This document shows, piece after piece, positions 8,513 to 20,139 of a stretch of DNA of 64,000 nt (positions within the stretch are counted from its first letter, which is position 1; each line of letters opens with the position of its first letter). The position numbers and the translations under genes were made by a program. The DNA comes from Silurus meridionalis (lineage: Eukaryota > Chordata > Actinopteri > Siluriformes > Siluridae). Under the pieces are notes generated by a model, which worked only from the letters and a program-made list of their open reading frames with translations, was not told the origin of the DNA and did not search any database. Where the stretch lies: NCBI RefSeq assembly GCF_014805685.1, contig NC_060902.1, positions 5,075,286-5,139,285 of the forward strand. Direction: 5' to 3'.

Positions 8513-11314
8513 ATGGCAGTTATGTTAAATGTGCATGTTTGAAATCTCTAAATCCTCACATTGTTAGGCTGTTCGATACGGCAGATATATCATATCGCAA
8601 TACTTTTAAACATGTTCACAATACAATATGCACCACTGATGATTGGCTGGCAAACCACCAGCAAGAGCTACTACAGAAAAAGTCCTTTCTTTTTTATTTA
8701 TATAACATGCCATTAAAAATATATACTGTTTAACATTTAAATAAAGATACTTTAATTTAGTAAGTGTACCATAATGTTATATCACAATATAAAAAAAAAT
8801 CCAATGAATACATAGAGCCATGAAATTTCAAGCAAGCGTTAACCATCACTTTTTAATCAGTATTTCATTATAATAAACTACTACTGCATTACAACTGCAT
8901 TGGTAGTATACATTATTTTTATTATTTACCTTATTTAATGGGAGAAGCCGAAAGAAAGTTTACCTTATTGTTCAATAAATTAGATATCTTCCATGCATTC
9001 ATCAATTACTTTAGGCAAGTAATGACACCTGCTTATGTGAAGGCTCACTCTCCTTTTAATTTACGATTAGCTGTAATTAGGTACCTAATAACGAGGGAAA
9101 TTAACCCTCCATTTAAAAACGTGCTGTGATGGGGAAAAAAAGATATTCCTGTTTTACATGCCGCTCAGCAGCAGGGTGAACATCTAGGGTCAGACCTTCC
9201 TGTGCTTGTACATGCATGGATGGAAACTAGTAATTACTATAACAAATCAAGTTGCAATTACACTTCATGACCCAGAGAGAAGAACACATATTCCCATAAA
9301 AGCGATCCGGTGGCTTGCTGAGAATCGTAATCACTCATTGCTAATGCAATGCTAGTCTAGTGTACTGAGTGCTTTATTGATTTTTTATCTTTGTTTGACC
9401 AATTGTTCTATAGTAGACATTATGCATATTATTTGTTCCAAAGTATGTGAACACCTCACCACCATACCCAATTGTTTTAAAACTCTAGACTTTAACACTG
9501 AGATAAGGAATGTTAATCATAAGGTGGATCAAATAGCAAGCACAATAAACAAATTCAATATACAAAACTACACAAAACATCAAATTCTGATGTAATACGT
9601 CTTCTGATTTGACAGTGGGTTTTTTTGTCTATGTAATCCCTCCGAAAAGGCATGTGGAAAAAGTGATCTAGAAATGAATCTTTTGTGGTTATTACACCAA
9701 CTATTATATTTCACATAGCTTTCTTAATCATGGATGTCATATCCTGGAGCTCTAGGGAGAGCGGAGGCATAGAGAGCCACCAAAGGGGGCATGGCAGGTG
9801 GATCCCTGAAACATATGCATCAGCATAGTGGACATAAATATCTCCAATAATAGAGGAATAGAATAAACGAACAATTTGCACTAGAAAGAAATCCGAAACA
9901 GCGTACAGTGGATGTACAGCATTTCTGTCAAAAATTCCTTATTTGTATGTGCTTTTCCTTCAAATAGCAAAAAAGACCTATAAACCTATAAATACCAGCC
10001 CATCCTGTGCACCGCTAATCCAGATTTATTAGCATGTGATCAAAAACAGTGGGCTGAGATTATAGGAAACACTAATAAACCTGCAGTTAAAAGTGTAGTC
10101 TTTTCATAATCTGCAGTGTAACTGCCCTAACAGACCTTAGAAGTCACCATCAGTGTCTTTGTGTGGATCATTGTATTTGTAGATGGAGGGAAAATTAGTG
10201 TACCTCAGTAATTTCTGCAAAACCTTATAACAAAAAAGGAAACATTTTAGAAAGTTAATATACAGTCTGAAAATATAAGTTCTCTAAAATAAGATCGATA
10301 GTGGTCATAATAATATTGCTAGAAAGTAAATTTCATGCTAACGAGGAAAAAAATCAAGCGTAAGATCGCTCCTGTCATTAAGGGTGAACAACAAGTGTTT
10401 TCTTCACTTATTTATTTCAAAATAGACATATATACTGTACTCTATATGACGTTACATGACGTGTGGACAGTAACAAAATATGTTGCATTATTGTGCTGAA
10501 GTACTTTTTCAAGTACCTGAGTATTCTCATTTTGGGAAACTTTTACTTCACTACGTTTTAATGTGCAATTACTTTTGGTTTTTTAACATTTCAGGTATAG
10601 CATGCTGTAGCTCACTACTTTGGAAGTTAATACATAAATTAGTTAAGAGTTAAATGGAAAAAAGTCTGTCTCAAGATCCGAAGCGTAAACCCATGGTTCT
10701 TGTGAGACTGTGTTTGAAGTCTGGGTTTTCTAACTGTGTGTCTATTATAATAGAAATCTCTCTTCTAAAAAAACATTACAGTATGATATTCAGGAGTAGG
10801 GAACATTAAACTGCATCAATTATTAAAAAGGTTCTTAGAGATTATTACTTTTCTTATTTAAGGACATTGAAAAGCCATTATTTCTAAACCAGAATAAAAC
10901 AATACAGATCATTAGAAATAATCAATAGTCAGGCTGTGTGATACAGTGAAGTTGCCACCGTGAAGATGATTATTTTTCAATAACTGCATCACCTGTTTGT
11001 GTTTTGTTTCTCTTGTACTACAGCAATTACCCATTTATTAATTAATGTCACACTGAGCATTTAATTTGTTTCTAGTTATGTTTAATGTTGTGGAGGAAGT
11101 TCTGAAGTTTAGTTCATTTCTGTTATTGCATTATACTATAACAGCCAGAAGAGAGATTTTGTTTTATCATCTTTTTTATTTCTTTTTATTTGCTGAGGAA
11201 GTGCTCTATCCTAAAGTGTAAAAAATAAATAATAATAAAACCAGCTCTGATTTTTACAAAAAAAAAAGCAAACCAGACACTGTGCTTCTTACAGGAAAAA
11301 ACTCTGCATATTAA
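8513..11314. other. intron with SINE crumbs and candidate conserved block 9030-9350
   Basis: 8938-8962 keeps only the SINE/LINE end GGGAGAAGCCGAAAGAAAG. About 9437-9480 resembles the left part of the family C MITE (AAGTATGTGAACACCTCACC). 9030-9350 is non-repetitive with TAATTAC-type motifs. About 10485-10620 has a weak resemblance to the hAT-like family at 28983 (AAGTACTTTTTCAAGTACC). The rest is unassigned. Confidence 0.45.
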
Positions 11315-11545
11315 CAAGTCAAGTCAAGTCAAGTCAAGTTTATTTGTATAGCGCTTTTCACAACAGACATTGTCTCAAAGCAGCTTTACAGAAATCAACA
11401 GTCAAGGTGAACGGTGTGTATTTATCCCTGATGAGCAGCCGTGGCGACTGTGGCAAGAAAAAACTCCATTAGATGTTATGAGGAAGAAACCTTGAGAGAA
11501 ACCAGACTCAAAAGGGGAACCCATCCTCATTTGGGTGACATCAAG
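11315..11545 (-). repeat. Family A dispersed repeat
   Basis: This is the best-preserved copy in the window: a (AAGTC)n tail, TTTATTTGTATAGCGCTTTT, CATTGTCTCAAAGCAGCTTT, then AACCCATCCTCATTTGGGTG. It is oriented opposite to the copies at 2318, 15230, 30015 and 61862. The tail and lack of inverted ends suggest a retroposed element rather than a DNA transposon. Confidence 0.85.
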
Positions 11546-12229
11546 AGTTTGATCATAAATCTTTCAACAATACAGAACACTGGAGAGTGACAGTTCTGAC
11601 TGGACAGTTCCAACACTGATGGAAACATTTCCTTTATGATTTGCAAATAATTTATATAATTAAATTTAATTGTATTTCAAAATGTAATTCTTTATATTTG
11701 TTCTACTTTTATTTATCTTATTTTTCATTATGTTCTTTGTTGTCATCTACATTCACATACACTGTAGTCATAGTGGATACAAAATGTAAAAAATGACACC
11801 AATAATGGATATTATTTCAAATGATCTGATTTTTAGTGGCACACTAAAATGCTTAAAATTGTCCTGTAAATGCATTTTAATTGAGTTTATTTTAATTCTA
11901 CCTCTATTTCAATCCACTTCTGTGATGTCTAATGAATTGGTGCATTGCTGTTACCGATGGAACGATAAGTGAAGCCAAATGTCCGACACAGTTTGCCTCT
12001 AAATAAAGCAGATAGGCTTAATTGTTTGCTCAGGATATATGAGCCAATAACTCTGCTAAGTGCAACTGTGAATTGTTGTTCCTCGCTACAGAAGCAAATT
12101 GCTTTTTCTCTCATTAGCTATGTCCAACATATCGCGATGACTAATGCACACAAAGCAATAATACTTATTTGAGATTTCAGTCAGTCTACAGAGCAAATAG
12201 TCTCGGAGAAATGGTGGATTAATAAACAT
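11546..12229. other. intron; candidate conserved block 11925-12180
   Basis: 11925-12180 is complex, contains several CpG and ATTAG/TTAATT motifs, and lacks any repeat signature. It overlaps short open frames on both strands that show no protein family. Confidence 0.45.
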
Positions 12230-12470
12230 CACAGTGTCACTTTATACCACACCATACTGCACATGGACAATCACGTTAATCACTTTACATTTTTACTGTT
12301 TTTACTGTCATACGCATCCATGTATATACATATATTTTTACATATATCTTCATATATATAAAATTTTAAATAGCTTATACTTTTTATTTATCCACCTTCT
12401 GTTCTTTCTTGGTTAAAGCTTGAATGCCGGACCGTCGTAATAAAGCATTTCACTGCATGTCGTACTCTGT
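12230..12470 (+). repeat. LINE-type 3' UTR remnant
   Basis: AT-rich tail with CACTTTATACCACACCATAC, ending TAATAAAGCATTTCACTGCA. This is similar in plan to other teleost non-LTR 3' ends. No coding part remains. Confidence 0.4.
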
Positions 12471-12628
12471 ATGTATGTTTATTTGACATATTTTGATTTA
12501 ATTTGAAAAAAATGTTTGGTCATTAATAAAATAAACTTCAATATGAACTTGCATGCTAAGCTTTAAACGTGAACATGAACGTTTATTGTTTAAATAACTG
12601 GATTACTGTTAAACATATGTAAACTTAC

Positions 12629-12777
12629 TCATTGCCCCAGTCAAGGCGTATGGTGACGTGGCGTTTGACCTCGCGAATCTGATCCTGGGTCAGGTGACCG
12701 GATAGCATCTGCCGCCGCAGGTCGATCAGCTCGTTCATCACGTGGCGCAGCTTATAGAAGAGGTCCACTTTATGCTT
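12629..12777 (-). CDS. dock3: dock3 coding exon (DOCK N-terminal domain)
   Basis: This is a 149-nt exon on the minus strand, with acceptor CTCTCCAG up to 12778 and donor GTAAG from 12628. It encodes 49 residues beginning KHKVDLFYKLRHVMNELIDL and ending IRLDWGN, plus two bases (GA) of a Glu codon. This is the strongly conserved helical part of the DOCK-B N-terminal region, and KHKVDLFYKLRHV separates DOCK3 from DOCK4 (which has Arg and Trp substitutions here). DOCK3 is a neuron-enriched atypical exchange factor for Rac1 in the cytoplasm and at the membrane, linked to axon growth and cell adhesion; that role is family knowledge, since the catalytic DHR2 domain is not in this window. The exon is visibly richer in G+C than its surroundings, as expected for coding sequence in an AT-rich intron. 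Confidence 0.97.
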
Positions 12778-13649
12778 CTGGAGAGGAAAGAAGGAGAATG
12801 TAGGAAATATATTTTTTTATTTATTTTTTATTAAAATATTGGAGCTAATTGGGATCAGCTGGTAAAAGGCACATTGTTAATTGAACGATTCAATCATCTA
12901 TTTATTTCTAGTCTGGGTGACTGTAGATCCAAAGCCTATATTTTCATATACTCAGTCAAACCTTGGCTTAGTGTAGTTGTTTCACTTGAATGTATTTGGA
13001 AGGGTGAAAAAAACTGAAGAAACCCACAAGAAACATATGCCAACAAAGATGCAATATGCAATTGCAACAAATCCAATTAAAAATTTGTAAAAAAAAAAAA
13101 ATAGATTAAAAATAATAAAAACATCTACTGTCGCTGCACCAATAGTTTTGGACACATTCGCTCTCAAGGATCAACTGCCTGATGGATCAAACTGTTACAC
13201 AAGGAATTTCACATTGCCTTCCAATGTTGACAGGAGGAAACAGAGCATCCAAATTGGCAGAAAGCAGTCCTCTGACATTCTATATTAGTGACAGCAGAGC
13301 AGAAAATACACAACTCTATCTGTACCTCTGCTGAGGATCAGAATGAACAAATTCCCAGATCTCTCAGAATGACAGGACATATTACTTTTTGGATAGGATT
13401 TATGGTGGAATAAGCTTCTCAAGGACTTTACTACACAGAAACCATCCTGACATGGCAGAACAGTCGGAGAACAAAACATGTACACTGTAAAAAAATGGTG
13501 GTAAAATATCATATCAGGTGTTTCTGATCCCTTTATCAAGTAAATTATACAAAAGTCTGAATTAAACAAAATTATTTATATCTGTGAGGCACAAAAGACA
13601 GGAGATGGATGTCCCAGCTTTCCCCAACCTGACATAACATTATGACAAT
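12778..13649. other. intron, nothing recognised
   Basis: AT-rich, with an A run near 13089. No exon or named repeat is seen. Confidence 0.5.
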
Positions 13650-13790
13650 ATAACTTTATGACTGGTGAGTGAATAACACTGATCATCTCTTCATCCTGGC
13701 ACCTGTTAGTGGGTGGGATATATTAGGCAGCAAGTGAAGATTTTGTCCTCAAAATTGTTATATATTATATTAAATGTTTTTTTGCAAAAA
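13650..13790 (+). mobile_element. Tc1-like fragment
   Basis: It contains CTGATCATCTCTTCATCCTG and GTTAGTGGGTGGGATATATT, a 5' segment I recall from a common teleost Tc1-like family. No transposase follows. Confidence 0.5.
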
Positions 13791-13969
13791 GGTGAGTAAA
13801 AAAATAAAGCTATCTATGTTATAAGAAATATTACCAATGTCTAACATATCTTTAGCCTTAAGTTGCATAACCATAAAGCATTTATTTACATTTTATTTAT
13901 ATTTCTATAGCATATTTAACCATGGACATAGTCTTAAGGGAGCTTTACAGAGATAAAGAGGTTATAAAG

Positions 13970-15229
<1,260 letters not shown>

Positions 15230-15424
15230 GACACTTTACCCTGATGAGGATGGGATCCCTTTTAAGTCTTGAGGGATTTTGAGGGATTCTTCGAGGGATC
15301 TTAGCTTGCTCATTAGGAATATACTTATATAGATGTGTTTCTGAAATTAAAATATATAATCTTGTATATATAACATCTATTTCATTCTGTAAAGCTGCTT
15401 TGCAACAATGCCCAATGTTAAATC
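15230..15424 (+). repeat. Family A dispersed repeat, diverged
   Basis: CTGATGAGGATGGGATCCC and later TCTGTAAAGCTGCTTTGC mark the order. It has lost the central part and abuts the SINE at 15438, which inserted in its tail. Confidence 0.7.
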
Positions 15425-15437
15425 AACTATAATAAAA

Positions 15438-15666
15438 CTTTCTTTCGGCTTCTCCCGTTAGGGGTCGCCACAGAAGATCCTCCACATGTTGGATTTGGCA
15501 CATGTTTTTACGCTGGGTGCCCTTCCTAACGCAACCCTCCCCATTTATTCGGGCTTGGGACTGGCACTGAGAGTGGCTGGGGTTGGTTCCCTGACCGGGG
15601 ATCGAACCCGGGCCGCAGAGATGAGAGCGCCGCATCCTAACCACTAGACCACCAGGGAACTAAATG
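15438..15666 (-). mobile_element. tRNA-Glu-derived SINE
   Basis: Minus-strand copy. On that strand it reads from the tRNA-like head (A box near 15650, B box near 15606-15616) to the end CCTAACGGGAGAAGCCGAAA. Flanking repeats AACTATAATAAAA (15425-15437) and AACTTTAATAAAA (15667-15679) differ at one base and look like the target-site duplication. A few bases next to the right flank may not belong to the SINE. Confidence 0.9.
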
Positions 15667-15811
15667 AACTTTAATAAAATGCGCTGAAATCCACAGAGCT
15701 TTTATTTTGTTTGAAAGTATTTGTGTTGTAGGTTTTGTTTTTTCTGATTATTTAAATGATTTATTTTGTATTCTTCTCTTTTGGCACACAGTTGCGCTGG
15801 GTTTTTCTTTG

Positions 15812-15817
<6 letters not shown>

Positions 15818-15850
<33 letters not shown>
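15818..15850. repeat. (GT)n microsatellite
   Basis: About 16 perfect GT units. Confidence 0.95.
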
Positions 15851-15855
<5 letters not shown>

Positions 15856-15999
15856 CTAAAACTTCAATAATGTAGGATTTGAAAACAGTTTTGTGCACAG
15901 TGCTATGTGGTGCTCCTAATGCTACTATTGTTTACATTCTTTCCAGGAACAGAGGAATACATATTCTTGCCTTTCTGCTAATCTACACCTACAATCCGT

Positions 16000-16400
16000 T
16001 ATACACTTCTTCCAAGAAGACGTTCCACTAGATTTGTGTATGTAGTTGCAGATATATGTGCTCATTCAGCCACAAGGGTATTAGTAGTCAGCTATTGATC
16101 TAAGGTGAGGAGGCCTGGGGTCCAGTCAACCATCCAATTCATCCCAAATATGTTCAGTAGAGCTGAGGTCAGACATGTATACCATATCTGAATTTAGCTT
16201 GCATTATGCACAGGGGAACTGTCATGCTGGAACAGGTTTGTGTCTCCTAGTTCAAGTGAAGGGAGAATTTAATCCTACAGCAACCATGGACATTCTATAG
16301 AATTGTGTGCATCCACATATTCTGGTAACAGTTTGAGAAAGAACCACATATAGGTTGAAAATTCAGGTGTCCCAATACTGTTGTCTATACAGTCTTTTAC
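16000..16400 (-). mobile_element. Tc1-like MITE family C fragment
   Basis: Landmarks CAAATATGTTCAGTAGAGC, GAACTGTCATGCTGGAACAG and the end CAGGTGTCCCAATACTG are shared in degraded form with other family C copies here. The orientation is inferred from the position of the GTGTCC terminus. Confidence 0.5.
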
Positions 16401-17234
16401 CAAATCATTGCAAGAAAAATTGAGATTACACCCAAAATAGCACCAACCTAAGTGTCACTATTAAAATTCATAATATGAAAGACCATTTGCTGTGAAAATG
16501 CTTGTAGTAAATACTGTACTAATAACCTGTTTTTCATATCTGCGGGAATACAGTTTAACAGCAAGTTCGGCGTTTACTTGTGGCTTATATTAGCACACAG
16601 ATTTAAACGAGTGGTGCACGAAGCACTTTGCAGGAAGCTTTAATCATAAGAGGCCAGCCCTGGCCTGACTGCTTTTAGTCACACATCAGTGCGCATAATG
16701 GAATTGGGAACAAAGCTGATGTGTAGAAGGTGTGCAAAGTTCTTAAACAAAAAAAAGAACTACATATGTGATAGAAAAATAAATGCTGACTGTTACAGAA
16801 GACCACTCACACATCTGTATTTATTTACTATAAACTCACACATCTGGAGGAGAAGGAGGGTAAAATTAAGCTCAGGCTTACCTGTGATGGTAGTAACTAT
16901 GGTTGCTGCTTTTCTCTATGAAACTTTTTATTGCGATGTTTGCTTTCCATGCGACACACAGATGCATGCATAGTCTCATTTCACACATGTACAGTATGAA
17001 CAACCAACAAATAAGAAAGGATAAAGATGTAAATCCAGTGCTTCACCCGAAAGATTTCACATGAACATCATAATAGGTCAAACATTTTCTCAATCAAACT
17101 TTCTCTAATTGAACCTGATGTGCAATATATAACATTTATTCCAGCCTCAATTAAATAAATATCTAAATCTAGTATTTATACATATTGCAAAATACAGTAA
17201 AATGGTTTTAAGATAAACCCAAATATTAAGCTTT
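16401..17234. other. intron, mostly unique
   Basis: About 16560-16700 is complex and repeat-free. Nothing else is recognised. Confidence 0.4.
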
Positions 17235-17440
17235 CAGTGGTCCTTAGAACATACCTCTTTCTGCACTATCACCCTTCATCAGTACTAACGCCCTTGTCTA
17301 AATGAGCACATATCTCCTCAGGCACAATCCAAAATCTATTAAAACCTCTTCCCAGAAAAGTGGAAGTTATTATAACATCAAATAGGGACATAATATAGAA
17401 TTAAAATGTTCAGGTGTCCAAAATACTCCTCTGTATATTT
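17235..17440 (+). mobile_element. Tc1-like MITE family C fragment
   Basis: It carries the 3' part of the family: ACTAACGCCCTTGTCTAAAT, then AAAATCTATTAAAACCTCTT, then a GGAAGTTATTATAACA segment, ending near CAGGTGTCCAAAATAC. A fuller copy is at 39268-39745. Confidence 0.6.
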
Positions 17441-17871
17441 TTGGAAAAATTTTTTACCAATGATTTAATCGTAGGCTTAATGCTGTAAAGGAGGTAAACG
17501 CAAAATCAAATAATGATGATACAAAAAGACAACTACAACAACATATACTGCTTGGTAATTAAGGAAAATCACAGAACTTAAAAAAAGGATTTTTATAATA
17601 GGGATATGTATAACTAAGTTTAGTCATTAGCCAAACACAAAACAAGCGTTCACAATTACAGAAAGAGAGGCGGATCTTTATTACAAAGGAGGACAATAAA
17701 AAAAAATGTGAGTGAGATTATCTTCCCTTAATGTGGGGTGAGAAAGCTGGCTAGCTCTAACAAACCATAAAATAACTAATTAAATTAACCATTATTTCCA
17801 CCAATTCAGTCAATTTTGTACTGCAAACATCAACGACAGCTTTCAGTTGTCAGTTTTGGCGAATGAACATG
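17441..17871. other. intron, nothing recognised
   Basis: AT-rich unique-looking sequence. Confidence 0.45.
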
Positions 17872-17879
17872 GTATAAGT

Positions 17880-18344
17880 CAGTGGTCCCCAACCTCTGGG
17901 CTGCGGACCAGCACCGGTCCCAATTTACCCAATTTAAATTGGGACCGGGCCGCACAGAAGGAATACATAACTTACATTATTTCCATTTTATTTATCTGAT
18001 TCTGAACGATGTTTTATTTTGGAAAATTAACAAATTCTCTCTGCCACATCTGTCTATAACTCACTCTTGATGCATGTGAAGGTCCTCGGTCACATGTCTT
18101 ACCTCCACCTTCTTAAACACCTTCTTCTACATTACCGCTAAATTGGAACCCCAAACGAGCAAAATGAACAAAAAACCACGCAATAGATTCACGTTTATTT
18201 TTATATATTGAAAATACCAGTTTTTATGCCGGTTGTATAATTGAATTTTTTTTGTATTTATCCGACACACCTTAAAGGCCGGGCCATGAAAATATTGTCT
18301 GACATTAACCCGGTCCGTGGCACAAAAAAGGTTGGGGAGCGCTG
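17880..18344. mobile_element. hAT-type MITE with perfect 8-bp target duplication
   Basis: The 465-bp element starts CAGTGGTCCCCAACC and ends, reverse-complemented, CAGCGCTCCCCAACC (13 of 15 identical). The flanks are GTATAAGT at 17872-17879 and GTATAAGT at 18345-18352, a perfect 8-bp duplication, the diagnostic size for hAT transposition. Subterminal GGACCGG motifs occur near both ends. There is no transposase; it would have been mobilised in trans. Confidence 0.95.
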
Positions 18345-18664
18345 GTATAAGTGCAATAATCTATGGCTAGGTAGACGTTTTGTGGAAGGTGGTCATTTGC
18401 CTCGACGCCATGCACTAAAAAATGTGTAACACACACATAGATCCTAAACCATATATTATTCCTTCAATACTTCTATTCCACTAATAAATTCGAATGATCA
18501 AAATGATTATATTGGACCCATAAAAGACACAGCACAGGTTTATAGCTTGTTGACTGGAAAGTGTAAAATACTTTCACATTGCCAAAATAGTACATACACT
18601 CTATAGTGTTTGTAGAGTAATTAGCTAGCTACATAGATGGAAGCTGTAAATCATTTTATTCTTT

Positions 18665-18778
18665 ATTTCATAGTATATATACATAGTATTTTCTATAAAT
18701 AGTAAAGTATTGATACCAGAAAAATCTACTTAAGTACAATAACAAAGTATGTGTACTTCGTTACTTCCCATCTCTGAC
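18665..18778 (+). mobile_element. hAT-like repeat, right-end fragment
   Basis: It ends ACTTAAGTACAATAACAAAG, TGTACTTCGTTACTTCCC and ATCTCTG, matching the right end of the fuller copy at 28983-29747. Confidence 0.7.
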
Positions 18779-20065
18779 TGCCACAATTCAACAAATCCCG
18801 TTATTTTATTTGTACATTTTAAATAAGGATTGCAGTGTTGATCATCAGATGAGATTTGATATTCTGGAAATATCAGTCACACAGACACCAGGACGTGTAT
18901 GAAAGATATCCAAAGTTTACTGACAGAGAGAATGCATATCTAGACCTCTATGACGACTATAAGACTTTTGAGTTACATATTAGTGCATGATGAACAAAAA
19001 CATTGTTGAAGGTTATACTGTTCTTGATACATACGTAAGCATTTGTCAAAAAGAAGTCACACAAAATAGGTGAATTACTCCTGCTAGAATAACTGAATAA
19101 GAACTGAATTTTGTCTAACACATCATCGTCTGCAACTGCCAAAACTTTAATGTCACCTGTCTTTGGTTACAGTCGAATGGAAATTGCTGCCAGTGAACAC
19201 GTCACATTATGCGTATAAAGCCCACAGATCTTTACTAAAGATTTTCCTTAATGATGTGCTATTGTGTCTGTGACAGCAAGTTCAAGCTGAAAATCGTGCA
19301 GAGTAAATCCAGCTTATGCTTCAATTGGATTCTGTCTCACGTCTCAAGTTACACTGGATGGAGCGTCTGCCAAATGAATAAAAATGTAAATGAAATTATC
19401 CAGTGTGTATTAGTATTCTCCCAAGAGCAGGCTGATTTAATGCCATGGTGGACAGAGTGTTAAATAGAATAAGGGACAACGATAAAAAGACTCAATGAGA
19501 CATTAAGGGCAGCCATGTGACAGAAGCACATCCTTTCATCTTTCGGACAAATTTGAAGCCTTGTGCTGCAGGCATTGACTCTTATCCTCTGCAGGTCATC
19601 TCCTCTGCTGTTAAAGCTCGCTGCATTCGCATAAACATTTTAGATCGTTTTTGCCTCTGAGCTTGCGATTGTTACGATAAGATCGGTGGTCAAATAATTC
19701 TTTGTCCAGGATCAGCACAGCAGAAGCAACATCAAAACCATCGAAGCACGAAGGTGGTACATGAGCAAGACTAGAGCAAGGGTCACACCGAACACGTTCT
19801 CTTCAGATGAGCATCTTAACGTTATGGAGCTGTGATTTCAAATCAAATTAATGACATAAAAGACTGATCTGATTATTATGACCAATTAAATAATCACTTG
19901 AATTCAGTAGCATGTGTGAAAAGGCTGCACGTGTGCAGAGTAAATGGTGTAGGTATGTAATGATGCAGGGTTGCAATACATAATAACAAAATACATAATA
20001 AAAAATGATGTAACATGAATGTGGCAATATAAAAAAGCAAATAATAAAGGATATTAGCATGCTAA
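18779..20065. other. intron; candidate conserved block 19490-19820
   Basis: About 19340-19400 contains GCGTCTGCCAAATGAATAAA, a common teleost repeat end. 19490-19820 is complex, CpG-containing and repeat-free. No exon is recognised. Confidence 0.45.
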
Positions 20066-20139
20066 AATTAAATAATTAAATTAAATTAAATTAAATTAAA
20101 TTAAATTAAATTAAATTAAATTAAATTAAATTAAATTAA
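20066..20139. repeat. (TTAAA)n microsatellite
   Basis: About 14 pentanucleotide units, nearly perfect. Confidence 0.95.
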
